From CAYOXD01 sp964407825 (GTDB lineage: Bacteria; Desulfobacterota; Desulfobacteria; Desulfobacterales; JAFDDL01): a stretch of DNA of 19,061 nucleotides. The stretch lies in NCBI GenBank assembly GCA_964407825.1, contig CAYOXD010000058.1, positions 1 through 19,061 on the forward strand. Direction: 5' to 3'. The notes under the pieces were generated by a model. The model did no database searches. It was not told the DNA's origin and saw nothing but the letters and a program-made list of their open reading frames with translations. Shown in pieces: positions 6,457 to 13,655 of the stretch. Numbering within the stretch: position 1 is the first letter of the stretch; the number at the start of each line of letters is the position of its first letter. Both the position numbers and the translations under genes were made by a program.

Positions 6457-8106
6457 TCATTTATCAAAGGCGCCGGCGGGGGGGCTGTCGAATCCCGGCG
6501 CGCTGCTCTCCGAGTCTGCGGCAGCCGGCGGGGGGATCCGATTGCTGCCGCCCCGGGCCCTCAGCTGAAGCGTCAGCCCGCGGACTTTGGCCTCCCGGAT
6601 GTAGGAGCCGGCCTCCAGCCGAAGGGCACCCATGGGCGTCACCACAATGGCGGCCTGGTTCTGCACGGGGCAGTAGTGCTCGCAAAATCCGCATCCCGAG
6701 CACCTGGCTGGTAGCACGCGAGGCAGGGCGACGGGAACCCCCGGCTGCTTTTCAAGGGCGATGGCGTCGAAGGGGCAGACCTCGTCGCACACCACACAGC
6801 TCTTATGCTGCGCCCAGGCAAGACAGCTGCGTTGCAGGATGACGGCCGTCCCGGTCTTGGCCCACATCCTTTCGGTCCTGGGCAGGGCCCGGATGGCATC
6901 CGTTGGACAAACCGCGCCGCAGCGGTTGCAGCCGGGGTCGCAGAACCCTCGGCGGGGGGTCAGGCGCGGACTGAAAAGCCCCATGATGCCGGCGCTGAGC
7001 CAGATGGGCTGGAGCGTGTTGGTGGGGCAGGCGGCCATGCACTGGCCGCACCGAACGCACCGGTCCAGAAAGCTCTTCTCCGGCCGGGCGCCCGGCGGCC
7101 TCAGAAGGCCGACCGGCAGAACCTGTCCCGCGGCAGGGCTGCCATACGGGGCGCTGAGATCGGTTAGGTTGACGATCGCCGTGGCCGCTCCGGCGGCGGC
7201 ACATTGCAGGAAGCGGCGCCGAGAGGCAAGGAGGGCTTCAGGCGCATCATCGATCCTTTCCGTCCCCTTCGCGTCAAAGGTAACGGCGCTGACCGGGCAG
7301 ATCCTTTCGCAGGTGCCGCAGACGATGCACTCCCGGGCGCGATGGGCCCTGGGGTTCCTTTCGGGGATCGCGTTCATGGGGCAGGTCTTGACGCACTTCC
7401 CGCAGGACGTGCAGGCGGCCGATACCCGACGGCCGACGAGCGGCCGGAAGGACACAAGGGCCATCAGGGCGCCGGAGGGACAAAGGTACCGGCACCAGAA
7501 CCTCGGGGCCAGGCGGATCAGAGCAAACAGAGCCGCAAAAAACAGCAGGATGAACATCTGGGTGGCAAACCGGGGAGGGCGAATCTGGGCATAGACCAAG
7601 GCGTCCAGGTGAAAATGCTCGGCCAGAGGCCGGAGCCATGACAGGGCCCCATGGCTAAGCAGCTTTACGGCAGGCAGGAGGACAAGTCCGTAGAACCGGG
7701 TGATGAGCGACAGGGGGCAAGCCCAGAAGACGTAGGAGACACTGAAGAGACAGGCCCCCAGGAGAAAGGCAAGCACCAGGTATTTCACCCGGCAAAGGCG
7801 CAGGCCTTGGGGCAGGGGCACGGGGCGGGGTGCTCCCGCCAGAGCCTGCGCCGCGTCCAGGGTGGTGCCCAGGGGGCAGATATAGCCGCAGAACAGGCGT
7901 CCCGCCAGCAGGCAGCTTCCCAGCACCAGAAGGGCGGGGATGAAGACAAGAGCGGCCGATCGGGCGGCGATGGCGGAAAGTCCGGACAGCAACGGATCCA
8001 GCCTCAGAAAGAGATTCGTCGATGCCAGGGCGTCGGCGCCGGCCCCCGCCAGGAGGCCCAGAAAAAGGACCAGGCTGAGCATCTGAACGCTTCCGCGGAA
8101 AGACAT
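6457..8106 (-). CDS. Membrane polyferredoxin, fused NapH-like and MauM/NapG-like modules, 549 aa
   Basis: The N-terminal half is NapH-like: about five membrane helices, with the cysteine motifs FCGYICPLG (72-80) and WCRYLCPSG (204-212). Two classic [4Fe-4S] motifs follow (C232-x2-C-x2-C-x3-C242 and C260...C270). A twin-arginine-like stretch SRRRFLQCAAAGAATAIV then appears at 295-312, as if the start of a NapG/MauM protein had been joined in, and the RPPGARPEKSFLDRC module carries further clusters (C350...C360, CDPGCNRCGAVCP, CVVCDEVCP, CSGCGFCEHYCP). In all about six Fe-S clusters. Known relatives pass electrons from the quinone pool to periplasmic partners or back. The gene starts inside the stop codon of the DUF362 gene (TAATG, one-base overlap), so translation is coupled. 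Electron donor and acceptor are unknown. Confidence 0.88.
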   Translation of the reverse strand: MSFRGSVQMLSLVLFLGLLAGAGADALASTNLFLRLDPLLSGLSAIAARSAALVFIPALLVLGSCLLAGRLFCGYICPLGTTLDAAQALAGAPRPVPLPQGLRLCRVKYLVLAFLLGACLFSVSYVFWACPLSLITRFYGLVLLPAVKLLSHGALSWLRPLAEHFHLDALVYAQIRPPRFATQMFILLFFAALFALIRLAPRFWCRYLCPSGALMALVSFRPLVGRRVSAACTSCGKCVKTCPMNAIPERNPRAHRARECIVCGTCERICPVSAVTFDAKGTERIDDAPEALLASRRRFLQCAAAGAATAIVNLTDLSAPYGSPAAGQVLPVGLLRPPGARPEKSFLDRCVRCGQCMAACPTNTLQPIWLSAGIMGLFSPRLTPRRGFCDPGCNRCGAVCPTDAIRALPRTERMWAKTGTAVILQRSCLAWAQHKSCVVCDEVCPFDAIALEKQPGVPVALPRVLPARCSGCGFCEHYCPVQNQAAIVVTPMGALRLEAGSYIREAKVRGLTLQLRARGGSNRIPPPAAADSESSAPGFDSPPAGAFDK

Positions 8107-9044
8107 TACGCCGTTACAGTCCGGATGGTGAGATGGTCGATGTCCATGCGTCCCAGTCCCCGTTGATGGGCCTCACGGATGTGGCGGACCTGTTCCGGCG
8201 CGAATTTCTTGCCGTACCATTCGAAGGCCGACACCGTGTAGGCATCCGCGGCGACCATGTCCCGCGAGGCGATGACCCGGTTTCCCTTGAGGACCTTTCC
8301 CGGTCCGCCGGGGCCGCCCGAGGACAGCACCCGGGTCGCATCGATCACGGCCAGGTCCGGTTTCAGCACACTGGCTAGGTCCACGATGCCGGTATGGAGA
8401 TCCAGGACATGCAGGGTGCGCCGATCGTAAATCAATCCCATCATCCCCTTCATGGAGAGGCTGACACCGGCTCCTGAATGGGATTTTGCCACTGGTGCGG
8501 CGATCAGCACATCGGCCTGGAGCACGGCCCGCATGATGTCCGTCCGGGTCAATACGCGGCCAGCGGGGATTTCTTTCTCCTGATAGAGGGATGGATCCGT
8601 CACCATGTGGACCATCCCGTCATCGATGTTCCGGCAGGCGGCGGGGATCCCCGAGCTTTCAAGGCATTTTTCCGCGGGTGCCAAGGGATGGTCCAGCACC
8701 CGGACGCTGGCGGCGCCGGCCTCCAGGCACATGGCGGCCAGCTCCCGGACCACGTCGGGATGGGTGTTGGAGGCCCTTTCCGGCGGGGTGGGAAAGCTCA
8801 TGTTCGGCTTGATCACCACCCGGCTTCCCCTCTTGACGAAACCGTTCATGCCACCGAGAAGCCCCACGGCGGCGCGGGTGGCGGCGGCCGGTGTGCCCCT
8901 GGCCACGGCGATGTCCGGGATGGCGGGGGCCGCCAGGAGCCGTTTCGCCGGCAGCGTGAGACCCGTTGCGGCCGCCACCAGCCAGAGCGATCCGCCCACC
9001 TGGTACTTCAGAAATTCCCTCCGGCTCAGAGCGGGTTCCATCAT
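8106..9044 (-). CDS. Tat-exported DUF362 protein, 312 aa
   Basis: It starts with a textbook twin-arginine signal (SRREFLK at 7-13, hydrophobic stretch, AAP near residue 40), so it should be folded with a cofactor or partner before export. The body is DUF362: VVIKPNMSFPTPPERASNTHPDVV, the ADVLIAAPVAKSH stretch and MKGMMGLIYDR. Unlike the second DUF362 protein (12226-13341) it has no ferredoxin tail. DUF362 has no firmly established biochemical role; it often occurs with Fe-S proteins. An AAAGGAGGTG site just upstream strongly supports the start; either of two adjacent ATGs (9044, 9041) could be used. It is the first gene of a two-gene operon with the polyferredoxin and is divergent from wtpA. 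Confidence 0.88.
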   Translation of the reverse strand: MMEPALSRREFLKYQVGGSLWLVAAATGLTLPAKRLLAAPAIPDIAVARGTPAAATRAAVGLLGGMNGFVKRGSRVVIKPNMSFPTPPERASNTHPDVVRELAAMCLEAGAASVRVLDHPLAPAEKCLESSGIPAACRNIDDGMVHMVTDPSLYQEKEIPAGRVLTRTDIMRAVLQADVLIAAPVAKSHSGAGVSLSMKGMMGLIYDRRTLHVLDLHTGIVDLASVLKPDLAVIDATRVLSSGGPGGPGKVLKGNRVIASRDMVAADAYTVSAFEWYGKKFAPEQVRHIREAHQRGLGRMDIDHLTIRTVTA

Positions 9045-9362
9045 AGCACCTCCTTTCCCTCAAGGGGGGTAGGAAAAATGGGCCTCGGTCATTGTTATCA
9101 CGATTCGGGAACCCCGGGCTACCAAAAAACGGCTGATGCAGCAATTCCCGGTGAATTGACAGGCGAGGCGTCCCGGCGCGCGGTTCCCCATCCGTATATT
9201 CCAGTTTCGACTTTCCATTTTTTCCATTTTTATGGCATAGGTTATCCTTGATTATATCATGCAAGACATAGGCGGACTGCAGTCCCTGACATGGACCATG
9301 TTCCCCATGCTTGGCGGGCTTTTTCTTGTTCAGTTACAATCAACGAATGGAGGATGGAGAAA
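9045..9362. other. Divergent intergenic region between the DUF362 and wtpA genes
   Basis: This 318-base gap must hold the promoters for both directions. Seen in it: the word GCAGCAATTCCCGGTGAA (9138-9155), which recurs with one mismatch at 15825-15842; a tandem nonamer TTTCCATTT (9212-9220 and 9221-9229); an AT-rich stretch at 9212-9262 that could contain the wtpA promoter, though no good -35/-10 pair stands out; and two adjacent palindromes at 9274-9301. No credible small ORF, tRNA or terminator was found. Confidence 0.6.
9274..9301 (+). promoter_or_regulatory. Pair of palindromes ahead of wtpA (candidate operator or RNA element)
   Basis: GGACTGCAGTCC (9274-9285) is a perfect 12-base palindrome. 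Three bases later ACATGGACCATGT (9289-9301) is a second palindrome with six-base arms around one central base. They lie 60-90 bases before the wtpA start, just after an AT-rich stretch, where an oxyanion-responsive repressor might bind. This reading is inferred from position only; the sequences are not the ModE operator I would expect for molybdate control. Confidence 0.35.
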
Positions 9363-10337
9363 ATGAAAAGAATGGATGTATGGAGAAGGAGCAAGCTGAT
9401 TCTGCTGGCCAATTTGGTTTGTGTCGCCCTCATTGCGGTTCCCGCCCTGGCGAAGGATTCGGCCAAGGTGATCATTTTTCATGCCGGATCCCTGTCCCTT
9501 CCAATGAAGCAGATGGCCGAGGCTTTCAACCATCAGTATCCGAATGTGCAGGTGCTTCGGGAGGCGGCCGGGTCGCGAACCTGCGCCAGGAAGATCACGG
9601 ATCTGAAAAAGCCCTGCGATATCATGGCTTCTGCCGATTATTCGGTTATCGATACGCTGTTGATCCCAGCCTATGCCTCCTGGGACGTTCACTTCGCCAC
9701 CAACGAAATGGCCATCATGTACCGGCCCAATTCAAAGTATGCCGGAACCATCAACAGCACCAATTGGTACCGGATTCTCTTGAAAAAGGGAGTGCAGTAC
9801 GGCCATTCAGACCCGAATAGCGATCCCTGCGGATACAGAAGCCAGCTCGTCTGGCAGCTTGCCGAAAAGCACTATAAGGTGCCAGGTCTTTACGACAAAC
9901 TGAAGGCCCATTGCCCCCTGGCCAATGTACGGCCCAAGGAGACGGATCTCATGGCCCTCCTGGAGGCGGGGCAGCTTGACTACCTGTTCATCTACAAATC
10001 CGTCTGCGAGCAGCACCATATGCCCTTTGTCACGCTGCCGCCCCAGATCAACCTGGGCGATCCGGCCTACAAGAATTTCTATAAACAGGCCATGATTCGG
10101 ATTTCCGGCAAAAAACCCGGCAGCACCATCGAAAAGAAGGGGGCCCCCATGATTTACGGCATCACGATTCCCAACAATGCCCCCCACCGGAAGTGGGCGG
10201 TCAAATTTCTGGCCTTCGTCCTGGGACCCGAGGGCCGGGCCATCATGGAGAAAAACGGGCAGAAGGCCATCTACCCCATCCAGGTGACGGGGGATGCCGG
10301 TAAGCTGCCCCCCGCCATCCGGCATTTGTCGAAATGA
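9363..10337 (+). CDS. wtpA: Tungstate/molybdate ABC transporter substrate-binding protein, WtpA-like, 324 aa
   Basis: The ATG at 9363 is chosen over earlier starts because GGAGG lies nine bases before it and because it opens straight into a signal peptide (MKRMDVWRRSKLILL..., cleavage near ALA-30). The mature protein has the WtpA family pattern: HAGSLSLP (40-47), EAAGSR (67-72), ARKITDL, SADY (90-93), TNWYRILL and SDPNSDPCGYR (149-159), with a later ETDLMALLEAGQLDYLFIY. Family members bind tungstate very tightly, and molybdate, in six-fold coordination by protein carboxylates. It should act in the periplasm, probably as a free or lipid-independent protein since no lipobox follows the signal. 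Its stop overlaps the permease start by four bases (ATGA). Tungstate is the better guess in an anaerobe, but molybdate cannot be excluded. Confidence 0.9.
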   Translation: MKRMDVWRRSKLILLANLVCVALIAVPALAKDSAKVIIFHAGSLSLPMKQMAEAFNHQYPNVQVLREAAGSRTCARKITDLKKPCDIMASADYSVIDTLLIPAYASWDVHFATNEMAIMYRPNSKYAGTINSTNWYRILLKKGVQYGHSDPNSDPCGYRSQLVWQLAEKHYKVPGLYDKLKAHCPLANVRPKETDLMALLEAGQLDYLFIYKSVCEQHHMPFVTLPPQINLGDPAYKNFYKQAMIRISGKKPGSTIEKKGAPMIYGITIPNNAPHRKWAVKFLAFVLGPEGRAIMEKNGQKAIYPIQVTGDAGKLPPAIRHLSK

Positions 10338-11107
10338 GAAGTTTTAAAATCATCATATCCGGCCTGGGCGGGATTCTCGTTCTGATGGTGGGAATCCCGC
10401 TGGCCCGGATGATCGTGGCAGCCGATCCGTCGATCCTGTGGTCCACCTTGAAAGATGCGGAGGTCATGCAGTCGATCCTCCTCAGCCTGCGCTCGGCCCT
10501 GTGGGCGACGCTGGGGTGCCTCCTCTTCGGCGTTCCCCTGGCCTATGGCCTGGCCCGGTGGCGGTTTCCGGGAAGGTCCATCGTGCAGGGGATCATCGAC
10601 CTGCCGGTGATGATCCCCCATACCGCCGCCGGCATCGCGCTTCTCATGGTGTATGGTCAGCAGTTCTGGGCGGGCAGGGGCTTTGCCCATCTGGGTATCC
10701 ACTTCACGGGCACCGAGGCAGGCATCAGTCTGGCCATGGCCTTTGTCTCCCTGCCCTTTCTGGTCAACGCCGCTCGTGACGGATTTCTCGCCATCGATCC
10801 GCGTCTGGAGCGCGTGGCCCGCACCCTCGGCGCCTCTCCCTGGCAGGCGTTTTTCAAGGTCAGCCTGGCGCTCGGCTGGCGCTCGATCCTCTCGGGGGCG
10901 ATCATGATGTGGGCCCGGGGGATTGCCGAATTCGGGGCCGTAATCGTGCTGAGCTATCACCCGATGGTCGCTCCGATCCTGATTTTCGAGCGGCTCGAAA
11001 ACTACGGACTCAAATACGCAAGTCCGGTGGCGGTGATCCTGATTCTCCTCTGCCTGATCGTCTTCACCGGCCTCCGGTGGCTTGCCCGGGACAGGAGGGA
11101 GGCTTAG
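10334..11107 (+). CDS. wtpB: Tungstate/molybdate ABC transporter permease, WtpB/ModB-like, 257 aa
   Basis: This is a hydrophobic protein of about six membrane helices. It has the binding-protein-dependent permease loop (EAA motif) at about residues 152-180: AIDPRLERVARTLGASPWQ, with the conserved glycine. ModB-like sequence includes DLPVMIPHTAAGIALL and the IAEFGAVIVLSYHP stretch near the C-terminus. It forms the membrane channel for the anion delivered by WtpA and couples to the ATPase encoded next. The start ATG overlaps the wtpA stop (ATGA), and its stop is directly followed by the ATG of wtpC, so the three genes are translated together. Confidence 0.9.
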   Translation: MRSFKIIISGLGGILVLMVGIPLARMIVAADPSILWSTLKDAEVMQSILLSLRSALWATLGCLLFGVPLAYGLARWRFPGRSIVQGIIDLPVMIPHTAAGIALLMVYGQQFWAGRGFAHLGIHFTGTEAGISLAMAFVSLPFLVNAARDGFLAIDPRLERVARTLGASPWQAFFKVSLALGWRSILSGAIMMWARGIAEFGAVIVLSYHPMVAPILIFERLENYGLKYASPVAVILILLCLIVFTGLRWLARDRREA

Positions 11108-12214
11108 ATGCTCAGGCTTGAAGAAATCTGCGTCAGCCTGGGCGATTTTCGCCTCCAGGATGTGTCGCTTCACGTCGAACGCGGAACCTACCTGGTCCTG
11201 CTCGGCCCCACCGGCACGGGCAAGACGGTCCTTCTCGAAACCATCGCAGGGGTGTACCGGCCGACCCGAGGGCGTATCCATATCAAGGATCAGGACGTCA
11301 CCCGCCTGGCGCCGGAGGCGAGGAACCTGGGCATCGTCTACCAGGACTATGCCCTGTTCCCGCACCTGACGGTGTTCCAGAACATCGCTTTCGGCCTACG
11401 TTTGAAGGGGACCCCGGAGCGGAACATCTCCGGGGCCGTAGCGGAGATGGCCCGGTTTCTCGACATCGAGGGGCTGCTCAAACGCCGTCCGGCCCGGCTT
11501 TCCGGCGGTGAACGCCAGCGTGTGGCCCTGGCCCGGGCGCTGGTGATGGAACCCCATGCGCTTCTCCTCGATGAACCGCTCGGGGCCCTCGATCACGCGA
11601 TTCGCGGACGCATCCAGAACGAGCTGAAACGGATCCACACCGAACTCGGGGTCACGATCCTTCACATCACCCACGATCTCGAGGAGGCCTTTTTCCTGGC
11701 CGATCGGCTGGCGGTGATGAAGGACGGACGCATCCTGCAGGAGGGGGTGCCGGATGAGGTGTGCCGGCGGCCCAAGAGCCGCTATGTCGCTGAACTCGTG
11801 GGAATCGAAAATCTCATCGCCGCGACGGTGGACGATACGAAGCTTTCAACCGCCATGGGGCGGCTCGACCGGAATCGGCTTCCGGCCGGAAGAGACGATC
11901 TCCCCGAGCGGATCTGGCTGACCCTTCCGGGCTGGTGCATCGAGCTCTTCCCCGAGGGCGACCCGCAGGATTATATGTGGCGGGGGAACCTGCATGTTTC
12001 GGCGGTTCTTCCGCTGAACACCACGGGCATGGTGTCGGTGATCCTGAAAAACGGCGGCGGAGAGACGCTTAGGACCCATCTTTCGCGGCGCGAGGCGGAA
12101 ACCCGCGCCGACTCCCTGGCAATCGGCAGTACCGTCAGCGTTGGGCTTCTTCAGGAGGGGGTGCACTGGGTTCCCGACCTGAAAAGCCTTGACACACCCG
12201 ATTCCATTGGATAG
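11108..12214 (+). CDS. wtpC: Tungstate/molybdate ABC transporter ATP-binding protein, WtpC/ModC-like, 368 aa
   Basis: All ABC ATPase motifs are intact: Walker A GPTGTGKT (33-40), Q-loop YQD (78-80), signature LSGGERQR (131-138), Walker B LLLDEP (152-157) with the D-loop GALD, and the switch histidine in HITHD. The C-terminal ~120 residues form a regulatory domain that looks TOBE-like (GNLHVSAVLPLNTTGMVSVI), as in ModC, where bound oxyanion inhibits transport. The start ATG abuts the wtpB stop with no gap. AGGAGG lies about nine bases upstream inside wtpB. It powers tungstate or molybdate import at the inner face of the membrane. Confidence 0.92.
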   Translation: MLRLEEICVSLGDFRLQDVSLHVERGTYLVLLGPTGTGKTVLLETIAGVYRPTRGRIHIKDQDVTRLAPEARNLGIVYQDYALFPHLTVFQNIAFGLRLKGTPERNISGAVAEMARFLDIEGLLKRRPARLSGGERQRVALARALVMEPHALLLDEPLGALDHAIRGRIQNELKRIHTELGVTILHITHDLEEAFFLADRLAVMKDGRILQEGVPDEVCRRPKSRYVAELVGIENLIAATVDDTKLSTAMGRLDRNRLPAGRDDLPERIWLTLPGWCIELFPEGDPQDYMWRGNLHVSAVLPLNTTGMVSVILKNGGGETLRTHLSRREAETRADSLAIGSTVSVGLLQEGVHWVPDLKSLDTPDSIG

Positions 12215-12225
12215 CAGCAAGTTCC

Positions 12226-13341
12226 ATGAGCCAGGTATTCATACGAAAAACCGATCTGGGCTTCGAGTCCATCCGGGAGCACCTGTTCGAGATGCTGGCC
12301 GGCATCGACAACGGCGCCATCGGTAGGGGAAGCCGGATCCTCATCAAGCCCAATCTGCTCACCGCGGCCCGGCCCGATGAGGCCGTCACCACCCATCCGC
12401 TCATCGTCCGGGCGGTGGTCGAATATCTCCTAGAGCGCGGTGCCACGGTGCGTATCGGCGACAGCCCCGCCATCGGCTCTTTCGACAAAATCATCAAACA
12501 GTGCGGTTACCAGGAGGCCCTGAGCGGTCTCGGTGTCCGCATCGCGCCCTTCACCCGCTCCGTGGGCGTGGACATAGGAGAGCCCTTTGGGGTCATCGAG
12601 GTGGCCCGGGCCGCCGTGGAGGCCGACGCGGTATTGAACCTCGCCAAGCTCAAGACCCACAGCCAGTTGCTGCTCAGCCTGGGGGTCAAGAACCTCTTCG
12701 GCTGCATCGTAGGCATGCAAAAACCCCAGTGGCATTTTCGCGCAGGCGTGGACCGGGAGTATTTTGCCCGGCTGCTGGTACAGATTTGCGAGGCCGTCGC
12801 ACCCATGTTCACCCTTGTGGACGGGATCCTGGCCCTCGAGGGACAGGGGCCCGGCAAGGGGGGAACTCCCCGGCGGCTCGATCTCCTGGTGGGCGGGGAC
12901 AACGCCCATGCCGTGGACAAGGTCCTGTGTATTCTGCTGGGGGTCGATCCCGGGCGGCTCGCCACCTGCGCCGCCGCGGCCGAGTTGGGTCTCCTGAGCG
13001 GCGATGTCCGCATAAACGGGGATATGGTGATCCGGAACGATCTGGCCTTTCCCCGGATGATTCCCCTGACCCTGGGCCCCAAGGCCCTGGCCCGATTCAT
13101 GCGGCGCTTCGCTATACAAAAACCCGTGTCCGACAATCGCCTCTGCAAGCTCTGCGGCGAATGCTGGAAGTACTGCCCGGCCAAGGTGATCTCTCACAAC
13201 GTGAGGGGTGTTCGCTTCGACTATGCCGACTGCATCCGCTGCTACTGCTGCATCGAGGTGTGCCCCCACGGCGCCCTTTCGGCCAAGGAGCCGCTTCTGG
13301 GCCGGATCTGGCGGTGGTTCAGCCGCAGTACCCCCACCTGA
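12226..13341 (+). CDS. DUF362 protein with C-terminal 2x[4Fe-4S] ferredoxin domain, 371 aa
   Basis: Residues 1-300 are DUF362: ILIKPNLLTAARPDEAVTTHP, GDSPAIGSFDKIIKQCGY, AVLNLAKLKTHSQLLLSLGVKN and GCIVGMQKPQWH. A ferredoxin tail follows with two complete motifs, C307-x2-C310-x2-C313-x3-C317-P and C336-x2-C339-x2-C342-x3-C346-P. No signal peptide is present, so the protein is expected in the cytoplasm, unlike the Tat-exported DUF362 protein on the other side of the transporter. It starts eleven bases after wtpC with only a weak ribosome-binding site, suggesting coupling to wtpC and membership of the wtp operon. The reaction is unknown. Its operon place suggests, but does not prove, a link with tungsten enzymes. 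Its stop lies nine bases from the convergent gap-interrupted gene. Confidence 0.9.
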   Translation: MSQVFIRKTDLGFESIREHLFEMLAGIDNGAIGRGSRILIKPNLLTAARPDEAVTTHPLIVRAVVEYLLERGATVRIGDSPAIGSFDKIIKQCGYQEALSGLGVRIAPFTRSVGVDIGEPFGVIEVARAAVEADAVLNLAKLKTHSQLLLSLGVKNLFGCIVGMQKPQWHFRAGVDREYFARLLVQICEAVAPMFTLVDGILALEGQGPGKGGTPRRLDLLVGGDNAHAVDKVLCILLGVDPGRLATCAAAAELGLLSGDVRINGDMVIRNDLAFPRMIPLTLGPKALARFMRRFAIQKPVSDNRLCKLCGECWKYCPAKVISHNVRGVRFDYADCIRCYCCIEVCPHGALSAKEPLLGRIWRWFSRSTPT

Positions 13342-13350
13342 GCCTGAGAT

Positions 13351-13574
13351 TTAGAACCGGTTGTCCCCGTCCAGAAGGCCTCCCAGGGAACCCAGGATGG
13401 AGCCTTCCCCCCGGCTGCCGCCCCGCTGGGGGGCCGCCTGGAGCATCCNNNNNNNNNNNNNNNNNNNNNNNNNNNNNNNNNNNNNNNNNNNNNNNNNNNN
13501 NNNNNNNNNNNNNNNNNNNNNNNNNNNNNNNNNNNNNNNNNNNNNNNNTCGATGCTCAAATACCACTGGGTCAT
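13351..13574 (-). CDS. Small gene interrupted by the assembly gap
   Basis: Both ends of one gene appear to be visible around the run of N. On the right the minus strand has AAAGGAGG followed by an ATG at 13574 coding MTQWYLSI. On the left an open frame ending in TAA at 13351 codes a glycine-rich tail (GSILGSLGGLLDGDNRF). With 100 N the span is 224 bases, not a multiple of three, so the two pieces cannot be joined as printed; the N run is most likely a placeholder of unknown length. The QWYL start faintly recalls GYF_2/DUF4339 proteins and the tail recalls glycine-rich DUF937-like ends; neither is strong enough to name it. Confidence 0.5.
13449..13548. other. Assembly gap (100 N)
   Basis: Exactly 100 undetermined bases. 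The round number is the usual scaffold placeholder, so true length and content are unknown. Confidence 0.97.
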
Positions 13575-13626
13575 GGGGACCTCCTTTCATGCTGAGAGCC
13601 GGGAATAATCAAAAAACCGGAGGAAA

Positions 13627-13655
13627 TTTTGAACAAACCCCTTCAGCCTTGTCAA
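13627..13655 (-). promoter_or_regulatory. Possible promoter of the gap-interrupted gene
   Basis: On the minus strand TTGACA (13655-13650) is followed after 17 bases by TCAAAA (13632-13627). The -35 is perfect but the -10 is poor. The -35 overlaps the stop codon of the dehydrogenase gene, and the site lies about 55 bases before the ATG at 13574. Confidence 0.35.

Noticed and set aside
9045..9362. ModE operator or molybdenum-cofactor riboswitch ahead of wtpA
   Set aside because: No ModE-type inverted repeat was seen, and I could not recognise the complex fold of the cofactor RNA by eye.
10271..11365. Minus-strand ORF of 364 aa opposite wtpB/wtpC
   Set aside because: It is the complement of two well-supported ABC transporter genes and has a shadow-like composition.
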